A DNA stretch of 49,571 bases from an uncultured Lachnospiraceae bacterium (GCA_910587085.1 CAJUMC010000021.1:1-49571); one strand, 5' to 3'; positions 40,336 to 49,207 are shown, numbered from the stretch's first letter. Numbers and translations: made by a program. Notes: a model not told the origin generated them from the letters alone.

Positions 40336-42162
40336 CTACATGCGCTCCGGCGCCTGGAAGCCGAGCAGGCCGGTACAGGTCTCAAGAATCCTCAGCGTCA
40401 GCGTAATCAGCGCGATCCACTGCGCCTGCTTTGCCTTATCTTCCTCGGCAAGAATCTTGTTTTCATGATAGAAGCTGTTGAAGGCATTGGACAGCTCGTA
40501 AATATACTGGCAGAGCCTGTGCGGAGCCAGCTCCTGCGCCGCACGCTCGATTGTCTCCGTAACGCGCGTGGCGGCAAGCATCAGCTCGGTCTCCGCGGCA
40601 GAATATTCCCGCAGAGCGGCCGCTTCTGTCCCGGCCTGCACAGCCGTGCTCCCGCTGTCCGCTGACGCGCTGCTTTTTCCTGCGGCGTCCGCTCCCGCAG
40701 CCCTGCTCTCCGCATATTTTGCGAGAATCGACTTGATGCGAACCATCGTGTAGAGGATATACGGCCCGGTGTTTCCCTCAAACGCAGTAAAGCGGTCAAT
40801 GTCAAACACATAATCCTTGGAGGCCTGATTGGACAGGTCGCCGTATTTGACGGCAGCCAGGCCGATCGTCTTCGCCGCCCGGTGCGCCTCTTCCTCCTCC
40901 ATCGTGCGGTTTTCCATAATTCTCGCGTACACAGCGTCCTCAACATCCCTCATCAGATACTCCAGGCGCATAACGCCGCCCTCGCGCGTCTTGAACGGCT
41001 TGCCGTCCTTCCCATTCATTGTGCCGAAGCCGATATAATCCATTTTCGTTTCCGGACTCACATAGCCGGCCTTTTTCGCCGTCCGGAAAATCTGAGTAAA
41101 ATGCAGCTCCTGCCGCTTGTCCGCAAGGTAAATATACTGATCGGGCTGGTAAAGCTTCTCTCTGTCAAGAATTGTGGCCAGATCGGAGGTGGCGTAGATC
41201 GCCGCGCCGTCCGATTTGCGCACAAGACACGGCGGCAGCTCCCGGGAATCGCTCTCCTCGGCAATATCTACCACCAGCGCCCCCTGGCTCTCGTACGCCA
41301 CGCCGCGCTTTACAAGATCGTCGATCATATCCGCAATATACGGCTTTGCGTCGCTCTCGCCCTTCCAGCTTTCAAAATGGACATCAAGATTATCGTAATT
41401 CCGGCGAAGATCTGGAATGGACACCGACATAATATGCTTCCAGAGGGCTGTGTAGGCCGGCTCCTCCTGCTGAATTTTCAGAATGGCCCGATGTGCGCGC
41501 TCCTTGAAATTGTCGTCCTCCTTGGACTTTGAGGATGCCGCCGGATAGATCTCCTCCAGCTCGGCCAGCGTAAACGGCGGCTGCTCGGGATACTCCCCGG
41601 TATAGCCCTCCTGAAAATACACGAGCTCCGGCCGGCGGTCGCGCAGCTCCTCGATAATCAGACCCATCTGAAGCCCCCAGTCGCCGAGATGGATATCGCC
41701 GACGATGCGGTCTCCCATAAAGCGCTTGAGCCGCTTTACCGATTCGCCGATAATGGCGGAGCGCAGATGCCCCACATGGAGAGGCTTCGCCACATTCGGC
41801 CCGCCGTAATCAATCACAATGCTCTTCGGGCTTTCCTCCGCACATCCGAGCCGTTCCTCCTGCGAAAGCTCGCGAAGCATGCCGGCAAGAAACGAATCCG
41901 AGATTGTGATATTGATAAAGCCCGGCATCACCGCCTCAAATTTCTTAAACATCGGATTTGAGCTGCATTTCTCCGCAATCTCGCCCGCAATCACGATCGG
42001 AGCCTTTTTGTACTGTTTCGCCGCAGCCATTGCGCCGTTGCACTGATACTGGCACAGATCCGGCCGGTTCGATACGGAAAGCATGCCGAAGCGCTCCTCG
42101 TACCCGCAGTCCGAAAATGCCGCCCTCAGCACATCCTCAAGCTGTTCTATCATTTTTTTCAT
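40336..42162 (-). CDS. argS: Arginyl-tRNA synthetase
   Basis: 608 residues, a class Ia synthetase that charges tRNA-Arg. The HIGH-equivalent HVGH is at about 129-132 in PNVAKPLHVGHLRSAIIGE, the KMSK-equivalent region is KPFKTREGGVMRLEYL (about 388-403), and the C-terminal DALR anticodon-binding domain ends FYHENKILAEEDKAKQAQWI. A low-complexity Ala/Gly/Ser insert (about 487-517) sits at the junction before the anticodon-binding domain and makes it longer than most bacterial ArgS (about 560). No T-box sequence was found in its leader. Confidence 0.96.
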   Translation of the reverse strand: MKKMIEQLEDVLRAAFSDCGYEERFGMLSVSNRPDLCQYQCNGAMAAAKQYKKAPIVIAGEIAEKCSSNPMFKKFEAVMPGFINITISDSFLAGMLRELSQEERLGCAEESPKSIVIDYGGPNVAKPLHVGHLRSAIIGESVKRLKRFMGDRIVGDIHLGDWGLQMGLIIEELRDRRPELVYFQEGYTGEYPEQPPFTLAELEEIYPAASSKSKEDDNFKERAHRAILKIQQEEPAYTALWKHIMSVSIPDLRRNYDNLDVHFESWKGESDAKPYIADMIDDLVKRGVAYESQGALVVDIAEESDSRELPPCLVRKSDGAAIYATSDLATILDREKLYQPDQYIYLADKRQELHFTQIFRTAKKAGYVSPETKMDYIGFGTMNGKDGKPFKTREGGVMRLEYLMRDVEDAVYARIMENRTMEEEEAHRAAKTIGLAAVKYGDLSNQASKDYVFDIDRFTAFEGNTGPYILYTMVRIKSILAKYAESRAAGADAAGKSSASADSGSTAVQAGTEAAALREYSAAETELMLAATRVTETIERAAQELAPHRLCQYIYELSNAFNSFYHENKILAEEDKAKQAQWIALITLTLRILETCTGLLGFQAPERM

Positions 42163-42400
42163 TACAGGATGTCCTCTCTTTCTGTTCTGCCTGCCGCCCG
42201 GCGGACGAAAAGAATCCGAGCCGCCGGTCAGAAAGCGTCCCGGCTGCCAGAAAGCCGCCGGAGATTTTCAATATGATAGCACAAAATGTAAAAAAAGTAA
42301 ACCTCAATTGCACCGGGCCGAACGTACGGTCCAACCGGCATACAGCGGTTTTCTCCCGCTCTGTGGGCCGTGCCGCCGCACCCGATATCCTTTCCGAAAA

Positions 42401-42475
42401 CACTTTTCTGAAAACGCTCTTTTAAAACACTTTTCTGAAAACACTCTTCTGAAAATCCTCTTTTAAAACCTCTTT
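42401..42475 (-). repeat. Tandem repeats in the argS leader region
   Basis: 27-28-bp copies at 42401-42427 and 42428-42455, each starting CACTTTTCTGAAAAC, followed by a degenerate third copy to about 42475. They lie about 240 nt before the argS start. Confidence 0.75.
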
Positions 42476-42511
42476 CCATAAATCGAACATGGAAAATAAA
42501 CCGCCGATATA

Positions 42512-42524
42512 GTATACTGTATAC
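42512..42524 (+). promoter_or_regulatory. GTATACTGTATAC palindrome before the GNAT-Ogt gene
   Basis: A 13-bp perfect palindrome about 105 nt upstream of ATG 42631; it includes TATACT, a possible -10. It could be an operator overlapping a promoter. No good -35 was found at the right distance, so this is tentative. Confidence 0.35.
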
Positions 42525-42630
42525 AAATATCCGGAAGCGACACTTTAAAGAAAAGCTATTTCAGGCTCTTTATTCATGCTGTTCATGCAGCATCCATGGC
42601 AGGCCTGCGGTATGTACGGAGGTATTATTT

Positions 42631-43623
42631 ATGGAAATAACCTATTCCAATACGATTACGGCGGAAAATGCCAGTTCCATACGGGAGTCCGCAGGCTTGC
42701 AAAGAATTCACCCGGAACAGCTGCGGGCAGGCCTTGACAAAAGTGCACTTATCACGGCGGCATACGACCAAGGCAGAGCCATCGGCATGGCGCGTTTGAT
42801 ATGGGACGGAGGTTTTGCAGCAACGATTTGTGATATTATTGTTTCAAAAGAATATAATAATTGTGGAATAGAGACAGAATTAACAAAGCAGATCATAGAT
42901 TTTCTGAAATCAAGATTAAAGCCCGGATTCGGCATTCAGGTTGATGCAAGAACCCGGAACGGTCAGGAAAAACTCCTGGAAAAGCTCGGATTCCAGGTCT
43001 GCACACCTCAGCGGCGCGGCACGCCCATGCAGCTCTGCCTGGGCGTGCCGGCCGCGCTGACGGACGCAGGGTTCCGGCAAGGTGAGTGCCGCGCAGAGAA
43101 AGCCGGCGCAGTGAAGCCATCCGCCTATACCGCCCAGCTTCCATCCCCCGCCGGCCTTCTGACGCTCGCCAGCGACGGTTTAAGCCTCACCGGGCTCTGG
43201 CTGGAAAATCAGAAATATTTCGGCTCTACCCTGCCGGAAATCTGCCAACCCGCGCCGTCCCTGCCCATTTTCCGGGAGACGGCCCGCTGGCTTGACGCAT
43301 ACTTTGCCGGAAAGCGTCCGGCGATGACGCTGCCGCTCGCCCCGCAGGGCAGCGAATTCCGGCAGGCCGTCTGGCGCGCAATGCTCGCCGTCCCTTACGG
43401 GGAAACAACAACCTACGGCCGGATTGCCGCATCGCTGCCGGACGGCGGCCGGAATTATTCCCAAGCAGTCGGCAGCGCCGTCGGCCACAACCCGATTATG
43501 ATCCTTATCCCGTGCCACCGGGTGCTCGGGGCGAACGGAAGTCTGACCGGCTACGCGGGCGGGCTGGAGTGCAAGAAATATCTGCTTAGACTGGAAGGAA
43601 TCATTATTCAATTAGCGCCATAA
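42631..43623 (+). CDS. GNAT acetyltransferase fused to methylated-DNA-cysteine methyltransferase
   Basis: 330 residues in two parts. Residues 1-137 are a GNAT domain (GRAIGMARLIWDGGFAATI, then DIIVSKEYNNCGIETELT, and EKLLEKLGFQ). Residues about 165-330 are an O6-alkylguanine-DNA alkyltransferase: FRQAVWRAMLAVPYGETTTYG and the active-site PCHRV (Cys about 295) with VLGANGSLTGYAGG. A Cys/Ala-rich linker joins them. The second part repairs O6-methylguanine by taking the alkyl group onto its Cys. The GNAT partner suggests a second chemical modification, target unknown. GGAGG precedes ATG 42631. Confidence 0.93.
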   Translation: MEITYSNTITAENASSIRESAGLQRIHPEQLRAGLDKSALITAAYDQGRAIGMARLIWDGGFAATICDIIVSKEYNNCGIETELTKQIIDFLKSRLKPGFGIQVDARTRNGQEKLLEKLGFQVCTPQRRGTPMQLCLGVPAALTDAGFRQGECRAEKAGAVKPSAYTAQLPSPAGLLTLASDGLSLTGLWLENQKYFGSTLPEICQPAPSLPIFRETARWLDAYFAGKRPAMTLPLAPQGSEFRQAVWRAMLAVPYGETTTYGRIAASLPDGGRNYSQAVGSAVGHNPIMILIPCHRVLGANGSLTGYAGGLECKKYLLRLEGIIIQLAP

Positions 43624-43705
43624 ATACGACCGATCTGTCCAGTACCACGCGGCAGCCGCATCCGAAAACACGCGCCCTCATCCCCGGCAGTTATCTCCTG
43701 CCCGG

Positions 43706-44881
43706 CTACCGGATATCCACATCCTTTGTATAGTCGATATTATCGTAGCCAAAACCGAACATGTGATAAAAATCCTCGTGGAAGCCGTCGATATCGGCAT
43801 ACTCCTTCACATTTTCCGTCGTGACGGCATCCCATGCCTTCTCGACCGCCTCCTGCACATCCGCGCGCATTTCATAATCATCCATGCGGATGCGCTCCTC
43901 GGCATCCGTCGGGATCTCCGGAAGCAGCAGGCGCTCGCGGAACATGCGCTCCATCTGTTCGATGCAGCCCTCGTGCAGCCCTTTATCCTTCATTACCCGG
44001 TAGAGCAGGCTCATGTAGAGCGGCACAATCGGGATCGCCGCGCTCGCCTGCGTCACCAGTCCTTTGTTGACCGAAACGTAGGCTCTGAGCCCCTGTGCTC
44101 TGAATTCTTCACGCAGCTCAAGCGCTGTCTGCTCCAAATTCTTTTTCGCCATGCCGATCGTGCCGTTGAAATAGATCGGATGCGTGATTTTCGGCCCGAT
44201 ATAGGTATAGGCAAGCGTGAGGGCTCCCTCCGCCAGCACACCGGCCCCGGACAGCTGACGAATCCACTCCCGCCAGTCCTCCCCGCCCATAACCTTTACG
44301 GTGGCAGCCTCCTCCTCCGCAGTCGCGGAAGGCACTGTCACCTGCGAAATACCGTTTGTCCGCAGATCCAGCGTTTTGTTTGTATATTCATCCCCGGTTG
44401 TTTTCAGCACCGACGCGTACACCGTGCCGTCGCGATCCGTGCGGCGCGGCGCAGCCAGGCTGTAGATTACCATGTCAACCGTGCCGAGATCCTCTCTGAT
44501 CTGTTTTATGGTCTGCTCCTTCACCTCGTCCGAGAACGCATCTGCGTTGATGGTTTTTGCATAGAGGCCTTCGTCCGCGGCAAGCTGCTCGAATGCCCGC
44601 GTGTTGTAATAGCCCGGCGTGGCCGTCCTCTTTTCGGAAGCCTCCTTCTCAAACATAATTCCGAGCGTGGCCGCCCCGCAGCCGAATGCCGCGCTGATGC
44701 GCGAAGCCAGCCCGTAGCCTGTGGAAGCACCGATTACAAGCACTCTCTGCGGCTTTCGTCCCTCTCCGTACTCCGCCCGGCGCGCCTTTACATAAGCAGC
44801 CTGGCGGCGCACACTTTCCGCGCAGCCCTCCGGATGCGCCGTGATGCAGATAAATCCTTTTACCTTCGGTTCTACAATCAT
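43706..44881 (-). CDS. fabV: NAD(P)H-dependent trans-2-enoyl-ACP/CoA reductase
   Basis: 391 residues, full length for FabV. Cofactor site RVLVIGASTGYGLASRISA near 47-65, the catalytic Tyr-(x)8-Lys motif YFNGTIGMAK, and the family-wide ITHPIYF and EMRADVQEAVEKAW are present. It reduces the double bond in the last step of fatty acid elongation, or acts on crotonyl-CoA, and is the enoyl reductase type insensitive to common FabI inhibitors. Its ATG overlaps the preceding gene by 4 nt. It is far from the acyl genes of the glycan operon, so I treat it as core metabolism. Confidence 0.95.
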   Translation of the reverse strand: MIVEPKVKGFICITAHPEGCAESVRRQAAYVKARRAEYGEGRKPQRVLVIGASTGYGLASRISAAFGCGAATLGIMFEKEASEKRTATPGYYNTRAFEQLAADEGLYAKTINADAFSDEVKEQTIKQIREDLGTVDMVIYSLAAPRRTDRDGTVYASVLKTTGDEYTNKTLDLRTNGISQVTVPSATAEEEAATVKVMGGEDWREWIRQLSGAGVLAEGALTLAYTYIGPKITHPIYFNGTIGMAKKNLEQTALELREEFRAQGLRAYVSVNKGLVTQASAAIPIVPLYMSLLYRVMKDKGLHEGCIEQMERMFRERLLLPEIPTDAEERIRMDDYEMRADVQEAVEKAWDAVTTENVKEYADIDGFHEDFYHMFGFGYDNIDYTKDVDIR

Positions 44882-45438
44882 AGTGATTCCTTCTCCTTCG
44901 AAATATTCCGCAGGGTCTCCTCTTCAAAATAATCCTTTACAACATCCTCCCCGCTCTTTACCGCACGGACGGAAATACCGCCGATCACCGTATAGGTCTC
45001 AATGTTGATCGCAGGAACATTTTTCCCCTCATACTCCGGCACGGTATTTACAACTCCTCCAAATATCGTTTTGTTCCTGCAGCTTACATTGACGCCCTCC
45101 GGGACACGGATCAGCACACCGCCGATGATATTTCTGACGCTGACGGACACATCCGAGCCGATCTGTGCTCCGGAAAGATCCAGGCTCACCCCGCTCAGAA
45201 CCGTCCTGAGCTTCACCTGCTCCACACGATCCGAAACCGCGATTTCCCTGCCCTGTCCGAATGCAATGTAGGTTTTGCTGGCGCTTCCGTCGTTCCCGCT
45301 CTCCTTCTTAGCTGCCCGGCTCCGGAGGAAGTCCGCACAAAGCTCCCCCGCCGCATTGACCAGCGTTATAATCACCGCCGCTTTGAACAGCCGCTTTCCC
45401 AGGGACTTTCTCACCGCTGTCTCCTTCTTTTCCGCCAT
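44878..45438 (-). CDS. LiaF-like membrane-associated protein
   Basis: 186 residues from ATG 45438 (GGGAGGAGAAT upstream). A hydrophobic segment near the N-terminus (LFKAAVIITLVNAAGELCADF) is followed by a beta-rich domain with regular motifs (LRTVLSGVSLDLSGAQIG, NIIGGVLIRVPEGVNV, NKTIFGGVVNTVP and TYTVIGGISVRAV). This is the repeat pattern of the LiaF C-terminal / cell-wall-active antibiotic response domain. No LiaRS genes are adjacent. It lies between DUF1015 and fabV, coupled to fabV by a 4-nt overlap. Function in envelope stress is only an inference. Confidence 0.82.
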   Translation of the reverse strand: MAEKKETAVRKSLGKRLFKAAVIITLVNAAGELCADFLRSRAAKKESGNDGSASKTYIAFGQGREIAVSDRVEQVKLRTVLSGVSLDLSGAQIGSDVSVSVRNIIGGVLIRVPEGVNVSCRNKTIFGGVVNTVPEYEGKNVPAINIETYTVIGGISVRAVKSGEDVVKDYFEEETLRNISKEKESL

Positions 45439-45484
45439 ATTCTCCTCCCTTTCAAAAGGCTTCCGCCGAAACCTGCCATACCCA

Positions 45485-46780
45485 CTATGCATCCTGCCGC
45501 TGCCCGAGCGAATGAATAAACAGCCCGCTCCGCAGCTTCGGTTCGAACCAGGTGGACTTCGGCGGCATGAGCCGCCCCGCATCCGCCACGGAAAACAGCT
45601 CCGCAATCGTGGTCGGATGCATGCTGAACGCAACCCGCATATCGGATTCCGCCCGGCGTTCCAGCTCTTCGGTTCCCCGGATGCCTCCGACAAAATCTAT
45701 TCTCTTATCCACTCTGGGATCTGCGATCCCCAGCACCGGCCCGAGCAGCTTTTGCTGCAGTACCGACACGTCCAGGGATTCCACGGGATCGCAGCAGGCT
45801 TCTGCGCGATCCGCGGACAGAACTCCGGACGTTTTCAGGCAATCTGCACCCGCTGCCGTCAGCCGATACCAGCATCCGTCCAGGTACATGCCGAACATGC
45901 CCTTTCTTTCCGGCCTGCAGGGTTCCTTTCCAAGGCGTTCGACCGCAAACCGCTCCGATGTCCGTGAAAGAAATTCCTCCGGCGTCAGACCGTTCAGATC
46001 CCGGACAACCCGGTTGTACGGCAGAATCCTCAGTTCCTCTTCCGGAAACAACACGGACAGAAAATAGTTAAATTCCTCCGTCCCGTCATAATCCGGGTGC
46101 TCGGCCCTGCGCTGCAGGCCGACGCGGACCGCCGAGGCCGCGCGGTGATGGCCGTCCGCAATATAGATGCTTTCCACGGCGGCAAAGCCGTCCCGGATCG
46201 CGCTCTGCAGCTCCCCGTCCGCGATGCGCCATACATTGTGCGTTACTCCGTCGTCCGCGGTAAAGCCGAAGAGCTTCTCCGTTTCCTTTGCACGCCGCAC
46301 TGCCTGTGAAATGGCGTCCGAAGAGCGGTACGCAAGAAAAATCGGCCCGGTCTGCGCATTGCAGGCATCCACATGGCGGACGCGGTCCCGCTCCTTCTCC
46401 TCTCGCGTATTTTCATGCTTTTTAATCATATTGCCGAGATAGTCGTCGATCGAGGCACAGGCGGCAATTCCGGTCTGGTGCCTGCCTTCCATAATCAGCT
46501 CATACACATAATAGCATTTCTGTCCATCCTCTATGTAGGTTCCGTCCGCCATGCGCGCGTCAAGCAGCTCTGCGGCCTTTGCATACACCTCGTCCGAATA
46601 CATGTCCGTATCCTCCGGGAACTGCGTCTCCGGGCGGTCGATATTCAAAAAGGAAAGCGGCTCCTTCTTTGCGGCCTCCCTTGCCTCCCGGCGGCTGTAC
46701 ACATCGTAGGGAAGCGCCGCCGTGCGGCAGGCAAGATCTTCCCTCGGCCGGATACAGCAGAACGGCAAAACAGTCGCCAT
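45485..46780 (-). CDS. DUF1015 family protein
   Basis: 431 residues from ATG 46780 (GGAGG upstream). Family hallmarks: an N-terminal FCCIRPREDLACRTAALPYDV, then FLNIDRPETQFPED, DGVTHNVWRI, IYIADGHHRAASAVRVG, and a closing PPKSTWFEPKLRSGLFIH. A member of this family is known as an ADP-dependent free-serine kinase in archaea; whether this one has that activity is not shown. First gene of a three-gene unit with the LiaF-like gene and fabV, behind a conspicuous hairpin. Confidence 0.92.
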   Translation of the reverse strand: MATVLPFCCIRPREDLACRTAALPYDVYSRREAREAAKKEPLSFLNIDRPETQFPEDTDMYSDEVYAKAAELLDARMADGTYIEDGQKCYYVYELIMEGRHQTGIAACASIDDYLGNMIKKHENTREEKERDRVRHVDACNAQTGPIFLAYRSSDAISQAVRRAKETEKLFGFTADDGVTHNVWRIADGELQSAIRDGFAAVESIYIADGHHRAASAVRVGLQRRAEHPDYDGTEEFNYFLSVLFPEEELRILPYNRVVRDLNGLTPEEFLSRTSERFAVERLGKEPCRPERKGMFGMYLDGCWYRLTAAGADCLKTSGVLSADRAEACCDPVESLDVSVLQQKLLGPVLGIADPRVDKRIDFVGGIRGTEELERRAESDMRVAFSMHPTTIAELFSVADAGRLMPPKSTWFEPKLRSGLFIHSLGQRQDA

Positions 46781-46829
46781 AATTACCTCCTCCCATGCAG
46801 CCCTGCGGCCGTTCGGCCGGACTGCAGAA

Positions 46830-46889
46830 AAACTTAAGGCGCGGCTCGCGCCGCACCTTAAGTTTATCACAGAATACAAAAAATGTCAT
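46830..46889 (-). promoter_or_regulatory. Palindrome and promoter-like sequence upstream of the DUF1015 unit
   Basis: AAACTTAAGGCGCGGC (46830-46845) and GCCGCACCTTAAGTTT (46850-46865) form a 16-bp stem with one mismatch and a 4-nt loop; on the minus strand five T follow. Overlapping it, the minus strand has -35-like ATGACA (46884-46889), a 17-bp spacer and TAAACT (46861-46866). If that promoter is used only part of the stem is transcribed, so the element may be a terminator for upstream reading or an operator. Confidence 0.6.
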
Positions 46890-47330
46890 CCGAAAATCCG
46901 TAAAGCATCGCGAAAATCCGCCCGGCCGCAGAATTTCCGTGATCAGGCTGCCCGGTCTGCCTATGGAAATGAGAGACCGCGGCGTATATAGGCGCAATGG
47001 GACAGCCCGTCGGAAACAGAAATTCTACCTGTCTACCCGCCCCACAGCTTTTACACCATCTGCGATTTTTTGCGGTAGAGTTTCTTGATAATCGTCACTC
47101 AATGAAACTGCATCAATTATGCTTTCTGCATACACTTTACTTTCCATTGCATCTGGACTGCTGTAGAAAGTCAAAACCAGTCAAGAATCAGGAATTGTTC
47201 AACGACTTTTTGAAAGAACGATTTCCTTGTCGCTTTTCTCGTTTACACATAAATATAATATATAACACATAATGACATTATATGTACTTAATATTGTTAC
47301 TATTTTTATTATTCTGTTAATACATAGTAT
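46890..47330. other. Intergenic DNA with no supported gene
   Basis: Composition shifts here from GC-rich to AT-rich, near 47050-47100. I see no gene, RNA or clear repeat. The shift marks the border to the decayed accessory region. Confidence 0.4.
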
Positions 47331-48018
47331 CTATATCATTTCTTCCGGCAACCCAAAGTAATACAAGAAAACATCCTCTAAGCTGGCAGATACCATGATT
47401 GCATTCTCAACAGGTTATAGGTTTTTTCTCTGCTAACAAACGGATATGTAATTCTTCTCTGTTCCTCTGCATATTACATATACGGTATTTATTGAAATCT
47501 GATAATTTCTGCTGTCCATTTAAGGTCAACTCCCATACTTTGCCATACAATTCTTCTGTTAACCCTTCGGGTGTATCTTGCTTGATAAGACAGCCTGCCT
47601 ATAAAACTAGTACTTCATTCGCAACAGCATCTACATCAGATACGATATGTGTAGCCAAAAGGACAATACGGTTTTCTGAAAAATGACTGATTAAATTTCG
47701 GTAACGAATACGCTCATGTGGGTCAAGCCCCGCAGTAGGTTCGTCCAAAATCAGCAGTTTCGGTTCACCCAGCAGTGCTTGTACAATTCCTACCCTCTGT
47801 CTCATACCACCGGATAAAGCGCCGATTTTCATATTCTTTGTATCTGACAAATTAACCTCTGCCAAAAGTTGTAAAGCTCTGTCTTTTCCTTCCTTAGACA
47901 GAATCCCCTTCAAGGCACACATATAAGCTAAAAAGTCTCCTACGCAAAAATCCGGATAAAATTGAGGATACTGCGGAAGATAACCAATTTGTTTTAAGTA
48001 CACCTTCCCGAGCTGCCT
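47331..48018 (-). pseudogene. Broken ABC transporter ATP-binding protein
   Basis: The reading frame 48003-47599 carries LKQIGYLPQYPQFYPDF, the signature ALSGGMRQRVGIVQAL, Walker B LLILDEPTAGLDP and a switch LLATHIVSDVD. The N-terminal third with Walker A is missing, cut at about 48018 next to a hairpin. After 47599 the C-terminal part continues in other frames (ELYGKVWELTLNGQQKLS, and near the end SLEDVFLYYFGLPEE before a stop at 47331). So it is truncated at its front and frameshifted at its back. It resembles ATPases of ABC-2 exporters. AT-rich, unlike the DUF1015 region. Confidence 0.88.
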
Positions 48019-48021
48019 GAC

Positions 48022-48071
48022 AGTAAAAGCAGCGAATTGCTTTATCTCTGAAACAAATTCACTGCTTTACT
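48022..48071. repeat. Hairpin at the break point of the ABC pseudogene
   Basis: AGTAAAAGCAGCGAATTG (48022-48039) and CAAATTCACTGCTTTACT (48054-48071) pair along about 18 positions with a few mismatches and a 14-nt loop. It begins within a few bases of where the ABC homology stops. It may be a remnant terminal repeat of an inserted element, or the terminator of the next gene upstream. Confidence 0.55.
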
Positions 48072-48095
48072 GCTTGTGTTATGAAGTTGCTGTGA

Positions 48096-49053
48096 TTATG
48101 CCAGTACAGGCTCCCTCTTTTTTATGACAGCCTCTACTTCTTCAATCGTCTTTTTTACAATCTCTGCAATCTGAGCAGAAGTATATCCTTTCTCGTGCAT
48201 CGTCATGATTACCTCTGCTAAAGTATTATCCCTAATTCCCTGTGACAAATTACACATGGCGCTCACATCCTCTCTTATTCTATCATCTACCGCAATATTG
48301 TACTCTTTTGCCATAATCCCTAATTTTTCGTCTACAGACAGCTCTATTGACAGCAGTGTACTCAGCAGACGATGCAGTTCATACTTCTCATCATGCTCCG
48401 GAAGTTCAATTGATATACCGATCAGGACAATATTCAGCAGGGCAAGCCCGCCTTTCCACGGATAAGAGCCTAACAATTTATCATCCGTCAGATGCACATA
48501 GTCCATACTGTTCTCGTCCATATTCATACATACCCAAATAGAGAAAACACGTTTAATGTCGTTATAGTTTGTCCCCACAAAATCCCGTTCTTTCTGTGAG
48601 GAAACAAGGCGGCTTACTATAGAATACTGCCCTGTTCAGGATATGATAGCCTGTCGGCTCGTCTTTTTGTGCTTCCACATTCACGATAACCTGTGAGATA
48701 CCGTCTTTCATGCGTACATAAAAAATAATGTCAAACCGGATAAGCCCCTCGTTAATCTCCGCATTCTCCGTATTCAGCCCGACAATCCGCTGCCCGTCTT
48801 TCAAGCCGTCGCCAGACGGTATTTTTTCGGCATTGGTCAGCCCCAACTCTACCGGAACCACGCTGATAAAAGGTTCTCCCTCAATGTAGGACACTACATC
48901 TTTCGGGTTCATCCCCTTAAATTCATCAACTGTCTTTACCAAGATATGCGCCAGAATGATTTTATTTCCCAACAGGCGTTTTGCCTTTTCATCGTATTGT
49001 GCGTCTTTGTCCGCCGCACTCACAGCATTTTTTATTTCTGTGTCCACAGCCAT
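48096..49053 (-). pseudogene. Rpn family PD-(D/E)XK nuclease / putative transposase, frameshifted
   Basis: From ATG 49053 (AGGAGG upstream) the frame reads NKIILAHILVKTVDEFKG, then the nuclease core GLIRFDIIFYVRMKDG with VIVNVEAQKDEP (Asp and Glu-x-Gln-Lys). It then runs out of frame near 48619. The family tail, SRLVSSQKERDFVG leading into NDIKRVFSIWVCMN, continues in the next frame to 48096. One extra A at the join (TAT-A-GTAAGC) explains the break. Intact Rpn proteins are DNA nucleases linked to recombination and mobile DNA. The C-terminus keeps a helical region with AEVIMTMHEKGYTSAQIAEI. Confidence 0.88.
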
Positions 49054-49207
49054 AAACCTCCTTTTGTATATTTGTAGGAAACGCAAAAGCCATTCCCAAA
49101 AGGTATATGACCTCAATGCCATTATAACCTGAAATTGCTGCCAAATCAATCGTAACTTTCCAGAAGCCGAGCCGGACGTGTCTGGATTTTTATTTATTGT
49201 TGAATCG

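Larger units (their letters stand above)
42163..42630. other. Divergent intergenic region with tandem repeats and a palindrome
   Basis: It separates argS (minus) from the GNAT-Ogt fusion (plus). It contains the repeat block at 42401-42475 and the palindrome at 42512-42524, listed separately. A minus-strand frame of about 80 codons reads the repeats as a peptide with repeated FQKSV, but I do not support it as a gene. Confidence 0.5.

Noticed and set aside
42484..42498. LexA/SOS box before the GNAT-Ogt gene
   Set aside because: Only a CGAACAT half-site is present; the second half does not match the Gram-positive consensus.
42163..42500. T-box leader for argS
   Set aside because: I looked for the conserved TGGNACCGCG-type sequence on the minus strand and did not find it.
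43763..44932. 389-codon plus-strand frame opposite fabV
   Set aside because: FabV on the minus strand has its full catalytic motif; the opposite frame is a GC-driven shadow.
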